The notes under the pieces were generated by a model that worked only from the letters and a program-made list of their open reading frames with translations, ran no database searches and had not been told where the DNA came from. This document shows, in pieces, positions 44,504-55,243 of a stretch of 64,000 nt of DNA. Made by a program: the position numbers and the translations under genes. The stretch covers positions 421,287 to 485,286 of the forward strand of contig CAJNDS010002200.1 in the NCBI GenBank assembly GCA_905221605.1, given 5' to 3'. The stretch's first letter is position 1. Each line of letters opens with the position of its first letter. Source of the DNA: Symbiodinium natans (lineage: Eukaryota > Sar > Dinophyceae > Suessiales > Symbiodiniaceae).

Positions 44504-44575
44504 AAACGGCTCTACGAGGATCTCCTAACCTCCAAGGCTGAACACCTCATACGCCCTAGGCCTGATAAGCCATAG
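44504..44575 (+). CDS. C-terminal exon-like island RLYEDLLTSKAEHLIRPRPD
   Basis: Plus frame KRLYEDLLTSKAEHLIRPRP, DKP, TAG. The upstream border runs into CCCTAAA. Unrecognised. Confidence 0.4.
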   Translation, partial: KRLYEDLLTSKAEHLIRPRPDKP

Positions 44576-44775
44576 ACCCGGAAGCGTCTGATGCTAAGAC
44601 GCCTCAAGCCAGGAAACCCCCCCAAAACTCTAAACCCTACACCCTGAATCCTAAACCCTAAACCCTAAGCCCTAAGCCCTAACCCATAACCCCTAAACCC
44701 TACACCCTAAACCCTAAACCCTAAACCTTAAACCCTAAACCCTAAACCCTAAACCTTCAACCCTAAACCCTAAAC

Positions 44776-44869
44776 CCCGAGGTTCCAACCGGGCGGCTAA
44801 GCTTTGTAGTGCTGTGGGCTCCACCGTACGCGTGAGGCACGCGAGGCGGGCCTGCACCGCATGAGCCAT
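44776..44869 (-). CDS. Exon-like island AHAVQARLACLTRTVEPTAL
   Basis: 31 codons, continuing QSLAARLEPRG, ending at G|GTTTAGGG. A GTGCAG lies inside, so the exon may start at ARLACL. Confidence 0.5.
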
Positions 44870-44996
44870 GAGGGTTGACGGTTCAGGGTTTACGAAGCTG
44901 AACCCCAAACCCCTAAAACCCCTGAACCCCCAACCCTAAACCCTAAACCCTAAACCCTAAACCCTAAACCCTAAACCCTAAAACCCCCAAGCACAG

Positions 44997-45112
44997 GACC
45001 ATTGAATATGCATGTCGGTGGGCTGAAGGGGAAGCGTTTCGGAGTGGGCGCATTCACAAAAACTGGGATGATCGAGAGAGCGAAGGTCCTGAAATCTCCC
45101 TCTGGCAGCTAG
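44997..45112 (+). CDS. Exon TIEYACRWAEGEAFRSGRIH
   Basis: After AAGCACAG|G the frame continues KNWDDRESEGPEISLWQL to a GC donor (CTAG|GCCTAA). 38 codons. Another plus frame (GGLKGKRFGVGAFTKTGMIE) is also open to a stop; this one has better borders. Confidence 0.5.
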
Positions 45113-45213
45113 GCCTAAACCCTAGCCCTAAACCCTAAACCCTAAACCCTAAACCCTAAACCCTAAACCCTAAACCCTAAACCCTAAACCCCAAATCTAA
45201 AAAGGGTTGTGGG

Positions 45214-45318
45214 GGCCTGGAAGCCCGGGACATTGAGCCGGTGCACATCTTTACTCTTAGACACCTGGGCCCCTTGGTTAGAAAGGCCGGTGGTCTCCTT
45301 ATCTGTTGCCCTTGTACC
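45214..45318 (+). CDS. Exon-like island GLEARDIEPVHIFTLRHLGP
   Basis: Plus frame continues LVRKAGGLLICCPCT up to the next array. A second plus frame is open. Could follow 44997-45112 in one gene. Confidence 0.4.
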
Positions 45319-45559
45319 TTTAGGGTTTAGGGTTTAGGGTTTAGGGTTTAGGGTTAGGGTTTAGGGTCTACAAAACAGAAACCCTACTTAAAGAGACCAC
45401 CAACCAGTCTAACCTTTAGGGTTCAGGCCAAGGGTTTAGCATTAGGGGTTTACCGTTTTAGGGTTTAGGGATTAGGGTTCTGGTACCCTAAACCCTAAAC
45501 CCTAAACCCTAAACCCTAAACCCTAAACCCTAAACCCTAAACCCTAAACCCTAAGTAGA

Positions 45560-45650
45560 GGCATCGAGGGTGCATTGAAGACCGGGACACGCTCATCGAC
45601 GGCAAAGCTTCACAAAAACCTCTTTAAAACCCCGAAAACGCACTCCCCCG
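45560..45650 (+). CDS. Exon-like island, two open frames
   Basis: Frames RGIEGALKTGTRSSTAKLHK and GCIEDRDTLIDGKASQKPL are both open and both reach a stop. Frame undecided. Confidence 0.3.
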
Positions 45651-45689
45651 ATTAGGGTTTAGGGTTTAGGGTTTAGGGTTTAGGGAATA

Positions 45690-45960
45690 GGGTACCGGAG
45701 CCTGTTCTCCTCGGACCAGTACTGGTCCCTTTCCAAGGTCTGGTTGGGCTGTTTGCGACCCCCTGCGATCCGACCCCCTCAAAATTCCTGGAGTTCCCCC
45801 TAAAACCAGTCTGGCACCCGGAAGCGCCTGACCTTCAACGCTCTTCTGGAAACCACTAAATCTGGAAAATCAAGGGGTCATTTTTGCCATCAAAATCTGT
45901 GTTTAATTATCACTGGACTCGGCCAGGAAGTATTGTGGAAACAGGTAGTTGAATTGAGAA
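45690..45960. other. No gene seen
   Basis: Unique sequence without heptamers; no frame with convincing borders. Confidence 0.4.
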
Positions 45961-45971
45961 CAGGCTTAACC

Positions 45972-46091
45972 CTAAACGGAATGGGTTGGGGTGGTTTTGC
46001 CGCCTGAGAGGGATAAAAGTGGCTGCTCTTGGCATGCCACGAAGCTTTCGAAGCTAGTCTGCATCCCAACCTTCACAGCTTCTTCGCCATG
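45972..46091 (-). CDS. 40-codon C-terminal island MQTSFESFVACQEQPLLSLS
   Basis: Frame HGEEAVKVGMQTSFESFVAC then QEQPLLSLSGGKTTPTHSV and TAG. Starts just after an in-frame TAA, so the true exon start lies inside. Unrecognised. Confidence 0.45.
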   Translation of the reverse strand, partial: HGEEAVKVGMQTSFESFVACQEQPLLSLSGGKTTPTHSV

Positions 46092-46248
46092 TTACAGCAA
46101 ACCCTAAACCCTAAACCCTAAACCTTAAACCCTAAACCCTAAACCCACTGAGGCCGAAGCCAGGACCAGGTGGCTTGGCGTCTGCACTTGGAGGTTCCTT
46201 GGCTCAAGGGACTAAAGGAGGGACCCTTTTAGGGACCTTAGGGTTTAG

Positions 46249-46382
46249 GGTTAGGGTTTAGGGTTTAGGGTTTAGGGTTTAGGGTTTAGGGTTTAGGGTT
46301 TAGGGTTTTAGGGTTTTAGGGGTTTAGGGTTTTAGGGTTTTAGGGTTTTAGGGTTTTAGGGTTTTAGGGTTTTAGGGTTTAG
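46249..46382 (+). repeat. Mixed array switching from TTTAGGG to TTTTAGGG
   Basis: Heptamers to about 46300, then roughly nine consecutive octamers. The abrupt switch indicates local expansion of a variant unit. Confidence 0.9.
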
Positions 46383-47287
46383 GATTTAGGGCATATTTAA
46401 GGGTTATGTAGGGGCTACTTAGGTATATTAGGGACTGCATAGGGTGTACATGGGGGGTTATATAGCGGAATAAGATTAAGGGTCCCTTCTAGGGGTCCCT
46501 CCTGTTACCCCTTCATTGGCAAAGAGCGACGATGTTCAACCAAAGCTCTAGACTTTAACCTTGGAGATCAAAGCTAGGCTTTAGGGTTTAGGGTTTAGGG
46601 TTTAGGGTTTAGGGTGTAGGGTTTAGGGTTTAGGGTTTAGGGGTCAGGGTTCAGGAAAATTTGGGATTCAGGTTAGGGTTTAACTCAACCTCAACAGCCA
46701 ACTAAACGCCCCAAGTCTTCGAGCATTTGAACCCTCAAGCCCACATCTGCAGGGAGCTTCGTGTAAGCCACACTGCCCCTAAACCCTACACCCTAAACCC
46801 TAAACCCTAAGCCTTAAACCCTGGACCCTGAAAACCCTAAACCCTAAACACAAAATGAACCCGAAAGTTGATGCGCCCTGTACTACTCGAACCCATATAA
46901 CGGTAATATTGGTAGTTCTCTAAATTATGGGGTCCCTTTTGGGGTCCTCTCATAATACGGCACCTGATATTTAGGGTTATAACGGTGCTTCTCTAAATTA
47001 GGGTCCCTTTTTTGGGTCCACCCATATGTAGTTCTCAAAATTAATTAGGGTACTAATATCCCTTCTAGGGTATGTAGGACCCAAAAAAGAGCCCTTATTC
47101 CCTGAACTTACACGCACACTACTATAATCCCTGTCAAGTTTGTTGTGGTTCATTTCGTCCCCAAGGAAAATGAAGGACAGGGACCCTGAAATTGCGGCTT
47201 AGTAGGGAAGCCTAAACCCCTAAACCCTAAACCTAAACCCTAAACCCTAAACCCGAAGCCCTAAACCCTAAAATCTAAACCCTAAAC

Positions 47288-47368
47288 CTCGCAGCCTTCG
47301 GGTTCCGGTTGCAGCCCGAGCTGCAAAGCTTGCGCACGGCTGGCGATGTATCTCCAGTACACCTCGAA
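47288..47368 (-). CDS. Exon-like island FEVYWRYIASRAQALQLGLQ
   Basis: 27 codons, continuing PEPEGCE, ending GAG|GTTTAGGG. Clean single open frame with a heptamer donor. Confidence 0.55.
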
Positions 47369-47831
47369 TCTAATTAGGGTAACTAAACGGTAGGGTTTAG
47401 GGTTTAGGGTTTGGGGTTTAGGGTTTAGGGTTTAGGGTTTAGGGGCCTTAGTTGGGGAACCCCTTATATACCCTATAAGACCCAAGAACCCGTACTTCAC
47501 CACCCTTTAAAGAAGGTAAGGGACCAAACTAAGGGACCATGTAACCTCTAGTACCAGGATGGGCAACTATACCCCATAACCCCTGAAAAAGTGGATTATC
47601 AGGCCTAGTCTCTGTTCAACCAACCCCCTACCTAGAAACTACTTGGAGGTTCATGGTGCTTATTGAAGCTGTACTTATGACACTTATAAGCCTCTTTAAG
47701 TGCCCTAGTACGGTTACAAGTACAGTTATATAAGTACCATAAGCTCCAGGACTAATCTTTTGAACCCTAAAGGCCTAAAGCCCTAAACCCCAAACCCTAA
47801 ACCCCAAACCCTAAGCCCCAAACTCTACAAA

Positions 47832-47912
47832 CCCTAAACCCTAAACCCTAAACCCTAAACCCTAAACCCTAAACCCTAAACCCTAAACCCTAAACCCTAA
47901 ACCCTAAACCCT
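47832..47912 (-). repeat. CCCTAAA array, about 11 copies
   Basis: Directly adjoins the minus-strand island 47910-48011 and supplies its donor-like GTTTAGGG. Confidence 0.95.
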
Positions 47913-48011
47913 CCCCCCGCCCTCCGTGTGGGGTCGGGAGGCGGTCTGCGGCTCCTCGTCTGACACGTGCTGGAGGCAAGCCAAGCCTTCCGCAACCGCT
48001 TTAGGGGCAAG
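47910..48011 (-). CDS. Exon-like island APKAVAEGLACLQHVSDEEP
   Basis: 34 codons, continuing QTASRPHTEGGGR, ending AGG|GTTTAGGG. The opposite strand is also open, so strand is likely but not certain. Confidence 0.45.
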
Positions 48012-48018
48012 GCGGTGT

Positions 48019-48090
48019 AGGGTTTAGGGTCTAGGGTCTAGGGTCTAGGGTCTAGGGTCTAGGGTCTAGGGTCTAGGGTCTAGGGTCTAG
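48019..48090 (+). repeat. TCTAGGG variant array, about 9 copies
   Basis: Homogeneous variant run followed by TTTAGGG and TTTGGGG units to about 48240. Confidence 0.9.
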
Positions 48091-48542
48091 GGTTTAGGGT
48101 TTAGGGTTTAGGGTTTAGGGTTTAGGGTTTAGGGTTTAGGGTTTGGGGTTTAGGGTTTAGGGTTTGGGGTTTAGGGTTTAGGGTTGGGGTTTGGGGTTTG
48201 GGGTTTAGGGTTTGGGGTTTAGGGGTTTAGGGTTTAAGGTTTTTTGAGTTGTAGAGTTTGAGGTTTAGGGTTTCGGGTGTGTATCAGTGTACGCGTGCAA
48301 GGAGTGCGACTTTTCTGTAGATGTAGGGGCACACTCCCTGTAGCCCACCCAGATCACAAGGCACCCTAATTCCTAAACTCGAAACCCTAAATCCCAAGGC
48401 TACTGGGCATTGTAGTCTTAAGGGAGGGTTTAGGGTTTAGGGTTTAGGGTTTAGGGCTTAGGGCTTAGGGTTTAGGGTTTAGGGTTTAGGGTTTAGGGTT
48501 TAGGGTTTAGGGTTTAGGGTTTACGGAAAATGAGGCAAGCAG

Positions 48543-48617
48543 AATTCATCTTGAAGGTTTGCGAAGACCTTAAAGATGTCTTCAGGTCGGGAGTTCCCTA
48601 TATCTATGCAAATTATT
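48543..48617 (+). CDS. Exon-like island FILKVCEDLKDVFRSGVPYI
   Basis: After GCAAGCAG the frame continues YANYYP into a CCCTAAA array. Plus strand; likely in one gene with 48675-48764. Confidence 0.5.
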
Positions 48618-48674
48618 ACCCTAAACCCTAAACCCTAAACCCTAAACCCTAAACCCTATGAACCGGGTGTTTAG

Positions 48675-48764
48675 AAGGCACTCAGGGTGATTGAAGGGGC
48701 GTCTGTGGTTGCCACAGAAGTTCAATCCAAACTCGTCGCCCACCCTGGTACCCCTTGCAAAAGG
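48675..48764 (+). CDS. 30-codon exon KALRVIEGASVVATEVQSKL
   Basis: Begins after TGTTTAG and continues VAHPGTPCKR to AAAAGG|GTTTGG. Both borders are splice-like and the frame is clean. Confidence 0.55.
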
Positions 48765-49186
48765 GTTTGGGTTTAGGCTGAAGGGCTAGGGTTTAGGGTT
48801 TAGGGTTTAGGGTTTAGGGTTTAGGGTTTAGGGTTTAGGGTTTAGGGTTTAGGGTTTAGGGTTTAGGGTCTAGGGTTTAGGGTTTAGGGTCTAGGGTTCA
48901 GGGTTCAGGGCTAGGGTTTAGGGTGCCTCAACCCCTGAATGCTGCAAACCAACCCTCTAGGGTGTAGGATACCCACAAACGAAGACCTCGTAGGCCCCAA
49001 CATGCCCACTATCCCCGCCAACAGAAGATGTAAAACCCCGCCTAAACCCTATTAAACCCTAAACCCTAAACCCTAAAGCCTAAAGCCTAAAGCCTGAACC
49101 CTGAACCCTAAACCCTAAACCCTAAACCCTAAACCCTAAACCCTAAACCCTAAACCCTAAACCCTAAACCCTAAGCTCAAGGAGAC

Positions 49187-49276
49187 CTTAAACCCGCACT
49201 GGACGTCTGCTCGCCCGCCTTTGAGTAGGGAGCGGCCATTCAGCTCATTCAGGAACATCGAGCCCTTGAGTGTCAC
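49187..49276 (-). CDS. Exon-like island VTLKGSMFLNELNGRSLLKG
   Basis: 30 codons from CACCAG|GTG to AAG|GTCTCC, continuing GRADVQCGFK. The plus strand is also open (LNPHWTSARPPLSRERPFSS) but lacks such borders. Confidence 0.45.
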
Positions 49277-49769
49277 CTGGTGGTTTAGGGTTTAGGGTTT
49301 AGGGTTTAGGGAAAGTAGCCGTGCCTTTCTGGGGCTCCCTTTAAGGGGACTCTATTCCGCTAGGTACCCCTATTTGGGGAAATGCCCACCTGGGCGTTTG
49401 GGGTTTAGTGTTTCTAGGCCTTAGGGTTTTTAGTTCCGGGCTCTTAGAAGTCGTAAAAGTGCCCTGATAGACCCGTACAAAAACTTTTATTCTCCTCAAA
49501 AAAGCAACCCTAAACCCTAAACCCTAAATCCTAAACCCTAAACCACCCGAGTTTTCGGAACTAGACTGAAGCTAGGAGACCCCTGCAACCCCTAAAACGC
49601 CCAGGCGACCCTGAACGACCGCAAGCTCACAGCCCTGAGTCCTTCCCGGTTGGGGTTTAGGGTTTAGGGTTTAGGGTTTAGGGTTTAGGGTTCAGGGTTC
49701 AGGGTTCAGGCGTTTGGGGCTTAGCTGACTTTCATGTTGCGACGCCTGAACCCCTAAGGCATATGAGGA

Positions 49770-49850
49770 TTACGAACATAGGGAACCCAATATCAATAGT
49801 AGGATTCCATAATAAGGCCCCCAATAAGGTACCCCTGATTTCGCAAACCC
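49770..49850. mobile_element. Family G short inverted repeat
   Basis: GGAACCCxAATAxxAATAGTAGGATTCC-type core with an inverted GGTACCCC end; relatives at 15730-15815 and 4445-4500. Confidence 0.55.
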
Positions 49851-50130
49851 CGATATGCCATCAAAGACCCACAAGCTTACGCAAGGTCGAAGCCTGCGGG
49901 ACGCGCTGGGCAGGCTAAGAGTGTTGGGTGGAGGTTCAGGGGCTAAAGCCTAAAACCCTCACCCTAAACCCTGAACCCTGAACCCTGAACCCTGAACCCT
50001 AAACCCTAAACCCTAAACCCCAACATATTAGGGTTTGTTAGAGCGCTTGGTAGTCCTGGTCATGTCGGATGGTGTAGGGTGTGGGTCTGGACGACCCCTG
50101 GAGTACAAAGCGTTCGGACTGTTTTTGACT

Positions 50131-52277
50131 TCAGAACTCGCTGCCCGCATGCACGGCGATGCGCAAAAAAAGATCACCAAAGCACACAAGACCATGCGGC
50201 CAGGCCACCTTCTCCAAACTCTGGTTGAAACGAGAACCGAAGGTCAAGGACTGTAAGCCACCAGGCAAGGCCACATTCTCCAAACTCTGGCTGAAATGAG
50301 CACCGAAGCTCAAGGACTGCAAGCTGCCAGGCAAGGCCACATTCTTCAAAGTCTGGTTGAAGCGAGAACCGAAGCTCAAGGACTGCAAGCTGCCAGGCAA
50401 GGCCACTTTGTCCAAACGCTGGTTGAAATCGTTTCCGAAGCTCAAGGACTGCAAACTGCAAGGCAAGGCCACACTCTCCAAACTCTGGTTGAAACAATAA
50501 CCGAAGCTCAAGGACTGCAAGCTGCCAGGCAAGGCCACATTGTCCAAACTCTGGTTGAAACTAAAACCGAAGCTCAAGGACTGCAAGCTGCCAGGCAAGG
50601 CCACATTCTCCAAACCCTGGTTGAAAGAATCTCCGAAGCTCAAGGACTGCAAGCTGCCCGGCAAGGCCACATTCTCCAAACTCTGGTTGAACGAAAATCC
50701 GAAGCGCAAGGAATGCAAGCTGCCAGGCAGGACCACATTCTCTAAACTCTGGTTGAAGCGAGAACCGAAGCTCAAGGACTGCAAGCTGCCAGGCAAAGCC
50801 ACATTCTCCAAACCCTGGTTGCAAGAATCTCCGCAGCTCAAGGACTGCAAGCTGCCAGGCATGGCCATGTTCTGCAAGCTCATGCTGCAATCGCCTTCGA
50901 AGCTCAAGAACTGCAAGCTGCCAGGCAAGACAACATTCTCCAAGCTCTGCTTGAAAGATTCTCCGAAGCTCAAGGACTGCAAACTGCCAGGCAAGGCCAC
51001 ATTCTCCAAGCTCTGGTTGAACAACAATCCGAAGCTCAAGGACTGCAAGCCGTCTGGCAAGGCCACATTCTCTAAGCTCTGGTTGAACGAAAATCCGAAG
51101 CTCAACGAGCGCAAGCTGCCTGGCAAGGCAACATTCTCCAAGCTCTGGTTGAAAGAATCTCCGAAGCTCAAGGACAGCAAGCCGCCAGGCAAGGCAACTT
51201 TCTGCAAATTCCGGTTGAAAGAGCCTCCGAAGCTCAAGGACTGCAAGCTGCCAGGCAAGGCCACATTCTCCAACTTCTGGTTGAAATGGGCACCGAAGCT
51301 CAAGGACTGCAAGCCGCCAGGCAAAGCAACATTCTCCAAACTCATGGAAAAGTCGTCTCCGAAACTTAAGGACTGCAAGCTGCCCGGCAAGGCCACATTC
51401 TCCAATCTCTGGTTGAAACGAGAACCGAATCTCAAGGACTGTAAGCCACCAGGCAAGGCCACGTTTTCCAAACTTTGGTTGAAACGAGAACCGAATCTCA
51501 AGGACTGCAGGCTGCCAGGCAAGGCCACGTTCTCCAAACTCTGGTTGAAGTACTCTCCGAAGCTCAAGGACTGCAAGCTGCCAGGCAAGGCCACATTGTC
51601 CAAACTCTGGTTGAAAGAAAACCCGAAGCTCAAGGACAGCAAGCTGCCAGGCAAGGCCGCATTCTCCAAACTCTGGTTGAAAGAATCTTCGAGGCTCAAG
51701 GACTGCAAGCCCTTCGGCAACTCAAGATTCTCCAGCCTGTGCTCACCCCACAATGTCAACGAACAGATTGCGTCCTTGGCGTCTACGTCCACCGCGTTCA
51801 GGCGTTGGCCGTCGCGGGTTCGCAGAAACGCAGCTGCTGCGTGCCCTGCACCAACCTGGGTTGGATCCTTAAACCCTCTGAAAAAAATTCAAGGCAAGGT
51901 ATTCTCTTGCACCCAAACAACAGGAGAATGCATATCAACATGGCAAGGGCAACCTGTTGAACCACATACGTGATGACATCGCTCTGAACTTGCTCCAACA
52001 GTGGCTTGGAATCGTCCAGGGTATCGCCGCCAGCCGCCAGGACAAGCATGCCACCCAGCCGCAAGCCGATCCTTCCGGCGACGCTCTTGCGCAAGTCTTC
52101 CACAGTCATGTTGTCTTCAAGAGGAATCTGCACTTCGGAACCATCCAGACCACAGGCCGTCAACTGTCGGCAGGCAGCAAGGTCATGACATTCGTCAAGG
52201 CACTGGCGGAGGACCTTCCGTTCTTCTTGCGACAGCCCACGAAGCATGGCCCGAAATCTTGGTGCGAGGTCGGCCAT
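50131..52277 (-). CDS. Ubiquitin-like plus FNIP-type leucine-rich repeat protein, two exons
   Basis: Exon 1 runs from ATG at 52277 to 51954; exon 2 from 51855 to the TGA at 50131-50133; the 98-nt GT-AG intron is 51856-51953 and the product is 682 residues. The start is chosen at MADLAPRFRAML because upstream codons in this frame translate telomere-like repeats. Residues about 45-108 (VQIPLEDNMTVEDLRKSVAG to VITYVVQQ) look like a ubiquitin-like fold. After a short linker (FLRTRDGQRLNAVDVDAKDA) come 23 tandem 22-residue units, consensus LPGSLQSLSFGxSFNQSLEN, preceded by one degenerate unit and followed by a 25-residue tail. The FG..FNQxL signature matches FNIP-type LRRs. Both splice sites sit on CAG|GTTG. 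An alternative intron, 51878-51969 (GTATGT donor, TTTTTTTCAG acceptor), is also in frame and would replace YVVQQ. No signal peptide or membrane segment is seen once the intron is removed. Partner and role are unknown; such repeats usually bind proteins. Confidence 0.85.
50209..51726 (-). repeat. 23 tandem 66-bp coding units of the LRR gene
   Basis: The spacing of the recurring CTCAAGGACTGCAAGCTGCC block on the plus strand is exactly 66 bp, giving 23 full 22-codon units without an indel. Most variation falls at unit positions between FG and FNQ (DS, SR, FS, ES, AH, DD, YC), as expected for solvent-exposed LRR positions. Because the unit is a multiple of three, other frames also stay open, including a 477-codon antisense frame. 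Confidence 0.95.
51856..51953 (-). other. Intron of the LRR gene with CAGGTTG at both ends
   Basis: The donor context is AACAG|GTTGCC and the acceptor context CCCAG|GTTGGT, so the same seven bases occur at both borders. Phase is 0. An overlapping alternative (51878-51969) has stronger textbook signals, GTATGT and a T-rich tract before CAG, and is also in frame. cDNA would separate them. Confidence 0.6.
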
Positions 52278-52857
52278 TGGGACCTTGTGCCTCCGCTTAC
52301 GTGACCTTCTAAACCCCGATAAACCCTGACCCCCCAGGTGCGGCAGGCTGCCAAGCCAAGGCACATTGTGGAAACTTTGGCTGCAGTCATGGTGCGAAGA
52401 CCAATGAAAAACCCTGAACCCCAAATGCCTAAACGCCTAGTAGGGTTTGGGCGGTTTAGGGTTTAGGGTGTCACGTCGGGTGTAGGGTTTAGGGAGCCTT
52501 TTTGCTGGGAAAAATGGACGCATAGGGTAGGGGTGAAGGGTTGAGTGCATGGGGGTTTTACTTGGGGTTGACGGTTTAGGCTTTAGGGCCTAGGGTTGAG
52601 GTATAGTAGGTTTAGTATGTCGGGAGACTGGCCTAGACCAAAAGGGCTTCAAGGGACAAGGTCTGAGGGTTACCATGCAGCTGAGCCAACCCTGAAACAA
52701 CTCAGGCCGCCCTAAACCCTCAGCCCCACACCCCAAGCCCTATGCCCCAAACCCTAAACCCCAAACCCTAAACCCCAAACCCTAAACCCCAAACCCCAAA
52801 CCCCAAACCCCAAACCCTAAACCCTAAACCCTAAACCCTAAAACCCAAGCCCTATAC

Positions 52858-52905
52858 ATCCCGCGGGCGAGTGGCATGACCGGTGACGCCGCACAGCATG
52901 CAAAC
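52858..52905 (-). CDS. Short exon-like island with zinc-knuckle-like VCMLCGVTGHATRPRD
   Basis: After GTCTCAG the frame shows C-x2-C-x3-GH but lacks the last cysteine of a CCHC knuckle. Sixteen codons; resemblance may be chance. Confidence 0.3.
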
Positions 52906-53068
52906 CTGAGACCAGGGGAAACTCTTCGCGATGGTCTACTTGCCGTAGGGTTTGGGGTTTAGGCTTTAGGGTTTAGGGTTAGGGCTTACTTGCCTGAACA
53001 GAGTTTAGGGTTTAGGATTTAGGGTTTAGGGTTTACTTGGCTGAACTCGAAATTCGGGGCTTCCTATC

Positions 53069-53209
53069 TCAGGGTAGCTACATGGTCCCTTGATATGGGC
53101 CCTTACTCGGGGAATATTTACATACCCCTTATATACCCTGCAAGAACCCCAGGACCCATACTTCAGAACCCTTTAAACAGGGCAAGGGCCCACGTTCAGG
53201 GACCATGGG
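53069..53209. mobile_element. Inverted-repeat element, family D
   Basis: Ends GGTAGCTACATGGTCCCTT and AAGGGACCATG form a hairpin. Other copies: 18886-19016, 24061-24186, 27888-28015, 40948-41085, 47455-47545, 62431-62567, all with the CAGAACCCTTTAAAGAGGGT-type core. Confidence 0.8.
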
Positions 53210-53366
53210 GGCTTCCCCTCGATCTGAGGGAGGCCAGTGGGAAGTGGTTTAGGGTTTAGTGTTTGGGGAGGTTTAGGGTTTAGGGTTTAGGGTTTAGGGT
53301 TTAAGGTTTAGGGTTTGGGCTGAAAATTTAGGGTTTAGGGTTTAGGCCCTCTTCTTGGAAACTTAG

Positions 53367-53457
53367 TTTCAAGTTTGGGAACACAACCAGCCCTGAACCC
53401 TCGAATGGAAGCTACCGCAGTCGTCGTTTTGCATGGGAATTCCCCACAAAGGGTTGA
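53367..53457 (+). CDS. C-terminal island FKFGNTTSPEPSNGSYRSRR
   Basis: After AACTTAG the plus frame continues FAWEFPTKG and TGA. Telomere-free local context. Unrecognised. Confidence 0.4.
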
Positions 53458-53949
53458 TGCCGGAATTAGCTGCTCAGAACTACATGTCAGGCCATGAGCA
53501 CAGCTCAACCCAACCCCTGAAGCCCAAAGCTACCGACATGGGAGCCCTACAGGCCTTTCTTGAGCCCCTAAACCCTAAAGCCTATGCACGCCCTTAGTCC
53601 GTAAACCCTACAAATCCGATCGACCCTAAACCCAAAGCCTTAAACAAACCATACAAGCAACCACACCAAGCCTACTGCTTGTGGTTCTTGGGGCGGAGAG
53701 ATAGGTTCACTTGCTTTTCTTGTTGCTTTGAGCCCTGAACCCTAACCCTAAACCCTAAACCCTGAACCCTGAACCCTAAACCCTGAACCCTGAACCCTAA
53801 ACCCGAAGCAAGTGCCCAGCAAGGCTGAGAAGCTTGCCTACTCATCCCTAAACCCTGAATCCTGAACCCTGAACCCTGAACCCGACAGGTAGTTTGAACT
53901 GCTTGAAGCTCAACCCTAAACCCTAAACCTGAAACCCTAAACCCTAAAC

Positions 53950-54056
53950 CACACGGCCTGCACGAAGAGGTAGATGTTGAAGACGGCTTGGCCCTCCTCT
54001 TGTAGGCTGCACTGAAGCAGCCAGACCTTTGAGTGTCTTGGGTGGTACCGATTCAG
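53950..54056 (-). CDS. Exon NRYHPRHSKVWLLQCSLQEE
   Basis: 35 codons plus two bases, continuing GQAVFNIYLFVQAV and ending GTGTG|GTTTAGGG. The second half is hydrophobic. Probably the same gene as the minus islands at 54797, 55244 and 56196. Confidence 0.6.
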
Positions 54057-54199
54057 GGTCTTGGGTTTAGGGAGCTTGGCAGATTCGCTTCGCGATGAAA
54101 AACTAGAAAATTGGCTTGTTTAAGGAACCCTAAACCCTAAACCCTAAACCCTAAACCCTAAACCCTAAACCCTATAGACCCTAAACCCTATAGACCCTA

Positions 54200-54780
54200 A
54201 GCCCGGACACCCTAAGTCCTGAATCCCTACCCCGGCCTAGGGCCTCGCGTCTCAGGGCGGGTTACGTAGCATTCTTGCAGCCTGTAAGGTTTAGGGCTTA
54301 GGGCTTGGGGCTCAGGGTGGTTTAGGGCTTAGGGGTCGAGGGGCTTAGGGTTTAGGGCTAGGGTTTAGGGCTGAGGGCTCAGGGTTTAGGGTTTGGCTTG
54401 GGGTTTGGGGACTCAGGGTTTGGGGCCTGGAGCACAAACCCTCAAACCCAAAACGCATTGAAGCCGACAACAACACCATCAAGGCCAAGAGCCATAAACC
54501 CTGAAACCTAGACCTGATACAGCCCTAAACGCCCTAAAACCCTATGGGTCTAAACCCTATAAACCATGCAGACATCATCGGGTTTAGGGTTTAGTGTTCA
54601 GATCCATAGGGTGTTAGGGTGTTTAGGGTCTAGGGTTTAGGGTTAGGGTTGGGGGTTTAGGGTTTCGGGTAAACCTTGACACCCAAACCCCAAATTCTAA
54701 CACCCTCAACCTCCTAAAAAAAACACCCCAAACCTTCACACCATAGCTCTAAACCCTAAACCCTAAACCCTAAACCCTTA
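54200..54780. other. Degenerate telomere-like sequence, no gene seen
   Basis: Almost entirely decayed heptamers of both orientations. Confidence 0.5.
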
Positions 54781-54796
54781 GGGTTTGCCTCCTAGC

Positions 54797-54896
54797 AAAA
54801 AGCACCCCGAGGGGCGGAGTGAGGGTTGTTCTCGCCCTGGAGGAGCTGCGCAAAGTTGAACTCTTTGAGCATGCGCGCCTCCGCGTGGGGGGCGTT
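54797..54896 (-). CDS. Exon-like island EARMLKEFNFAQLLQGENNP
   Basis: Minus frame NAPHAEARMLKEFNFAQLLQ then GENNPHSAPRG. The plus strand is open too (VLALEELRKVELFEHARLRV). Neighbouring minus exons favour minus. Confidence 0.45.
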
Positions 54897-55243
54897 TTTT
54901 CTTGAGGGTTTAGGGTTTAGGTTTTAGGCTTTAGGGTTTAGGGTTTAGGGCAAGGGTTTAGGGCTTAGAGTTTAGGGTCTCGGGTTTAGGGCTTAGGGTT
55001 TAGGGCTTAGGGTTTAGGATATGGTGCTTTGGGTTGAGGTGTTCGGGCTTAGGGCTTAGGATTCCGCGGGTTTGGGGCGGTGTTCGGGCTTGGGGTTCAA
55101 ACGTTAGAGGTTTAGGGCTTTAGGGCTTGAGAGGTCGAGGTTGCATGTTCGGTTGGGCCCTAAACCCCAAACCCTAAACCCTAAACCCTAAACCCTAAAC
55201 CCCAACTTCTAAACCCTAAACCCTTAAACCCTAAACCCTAAAC

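Noticed and set aside
46192-46208. CTTGGCTCAAGG resembling the end of the dinoflagellate spliced leader
   Set aside because: Only about ten bases match and the rest of the leader is absent, so not an SL gene or relic I can support.
50296-50745. 149-codon plus frame within the LRR array
   Set aside because: Same repeat artefact; no start context or domain.
50540-51973. 477-codon plus-strand open frame opposite the LRR gene
   Set aside because: It exists because the 66-bp unit is a multiple of three; its translation is a monotonous lysine/proline repeat, while the minus frame has a recognised fold and fits the spliced gene.
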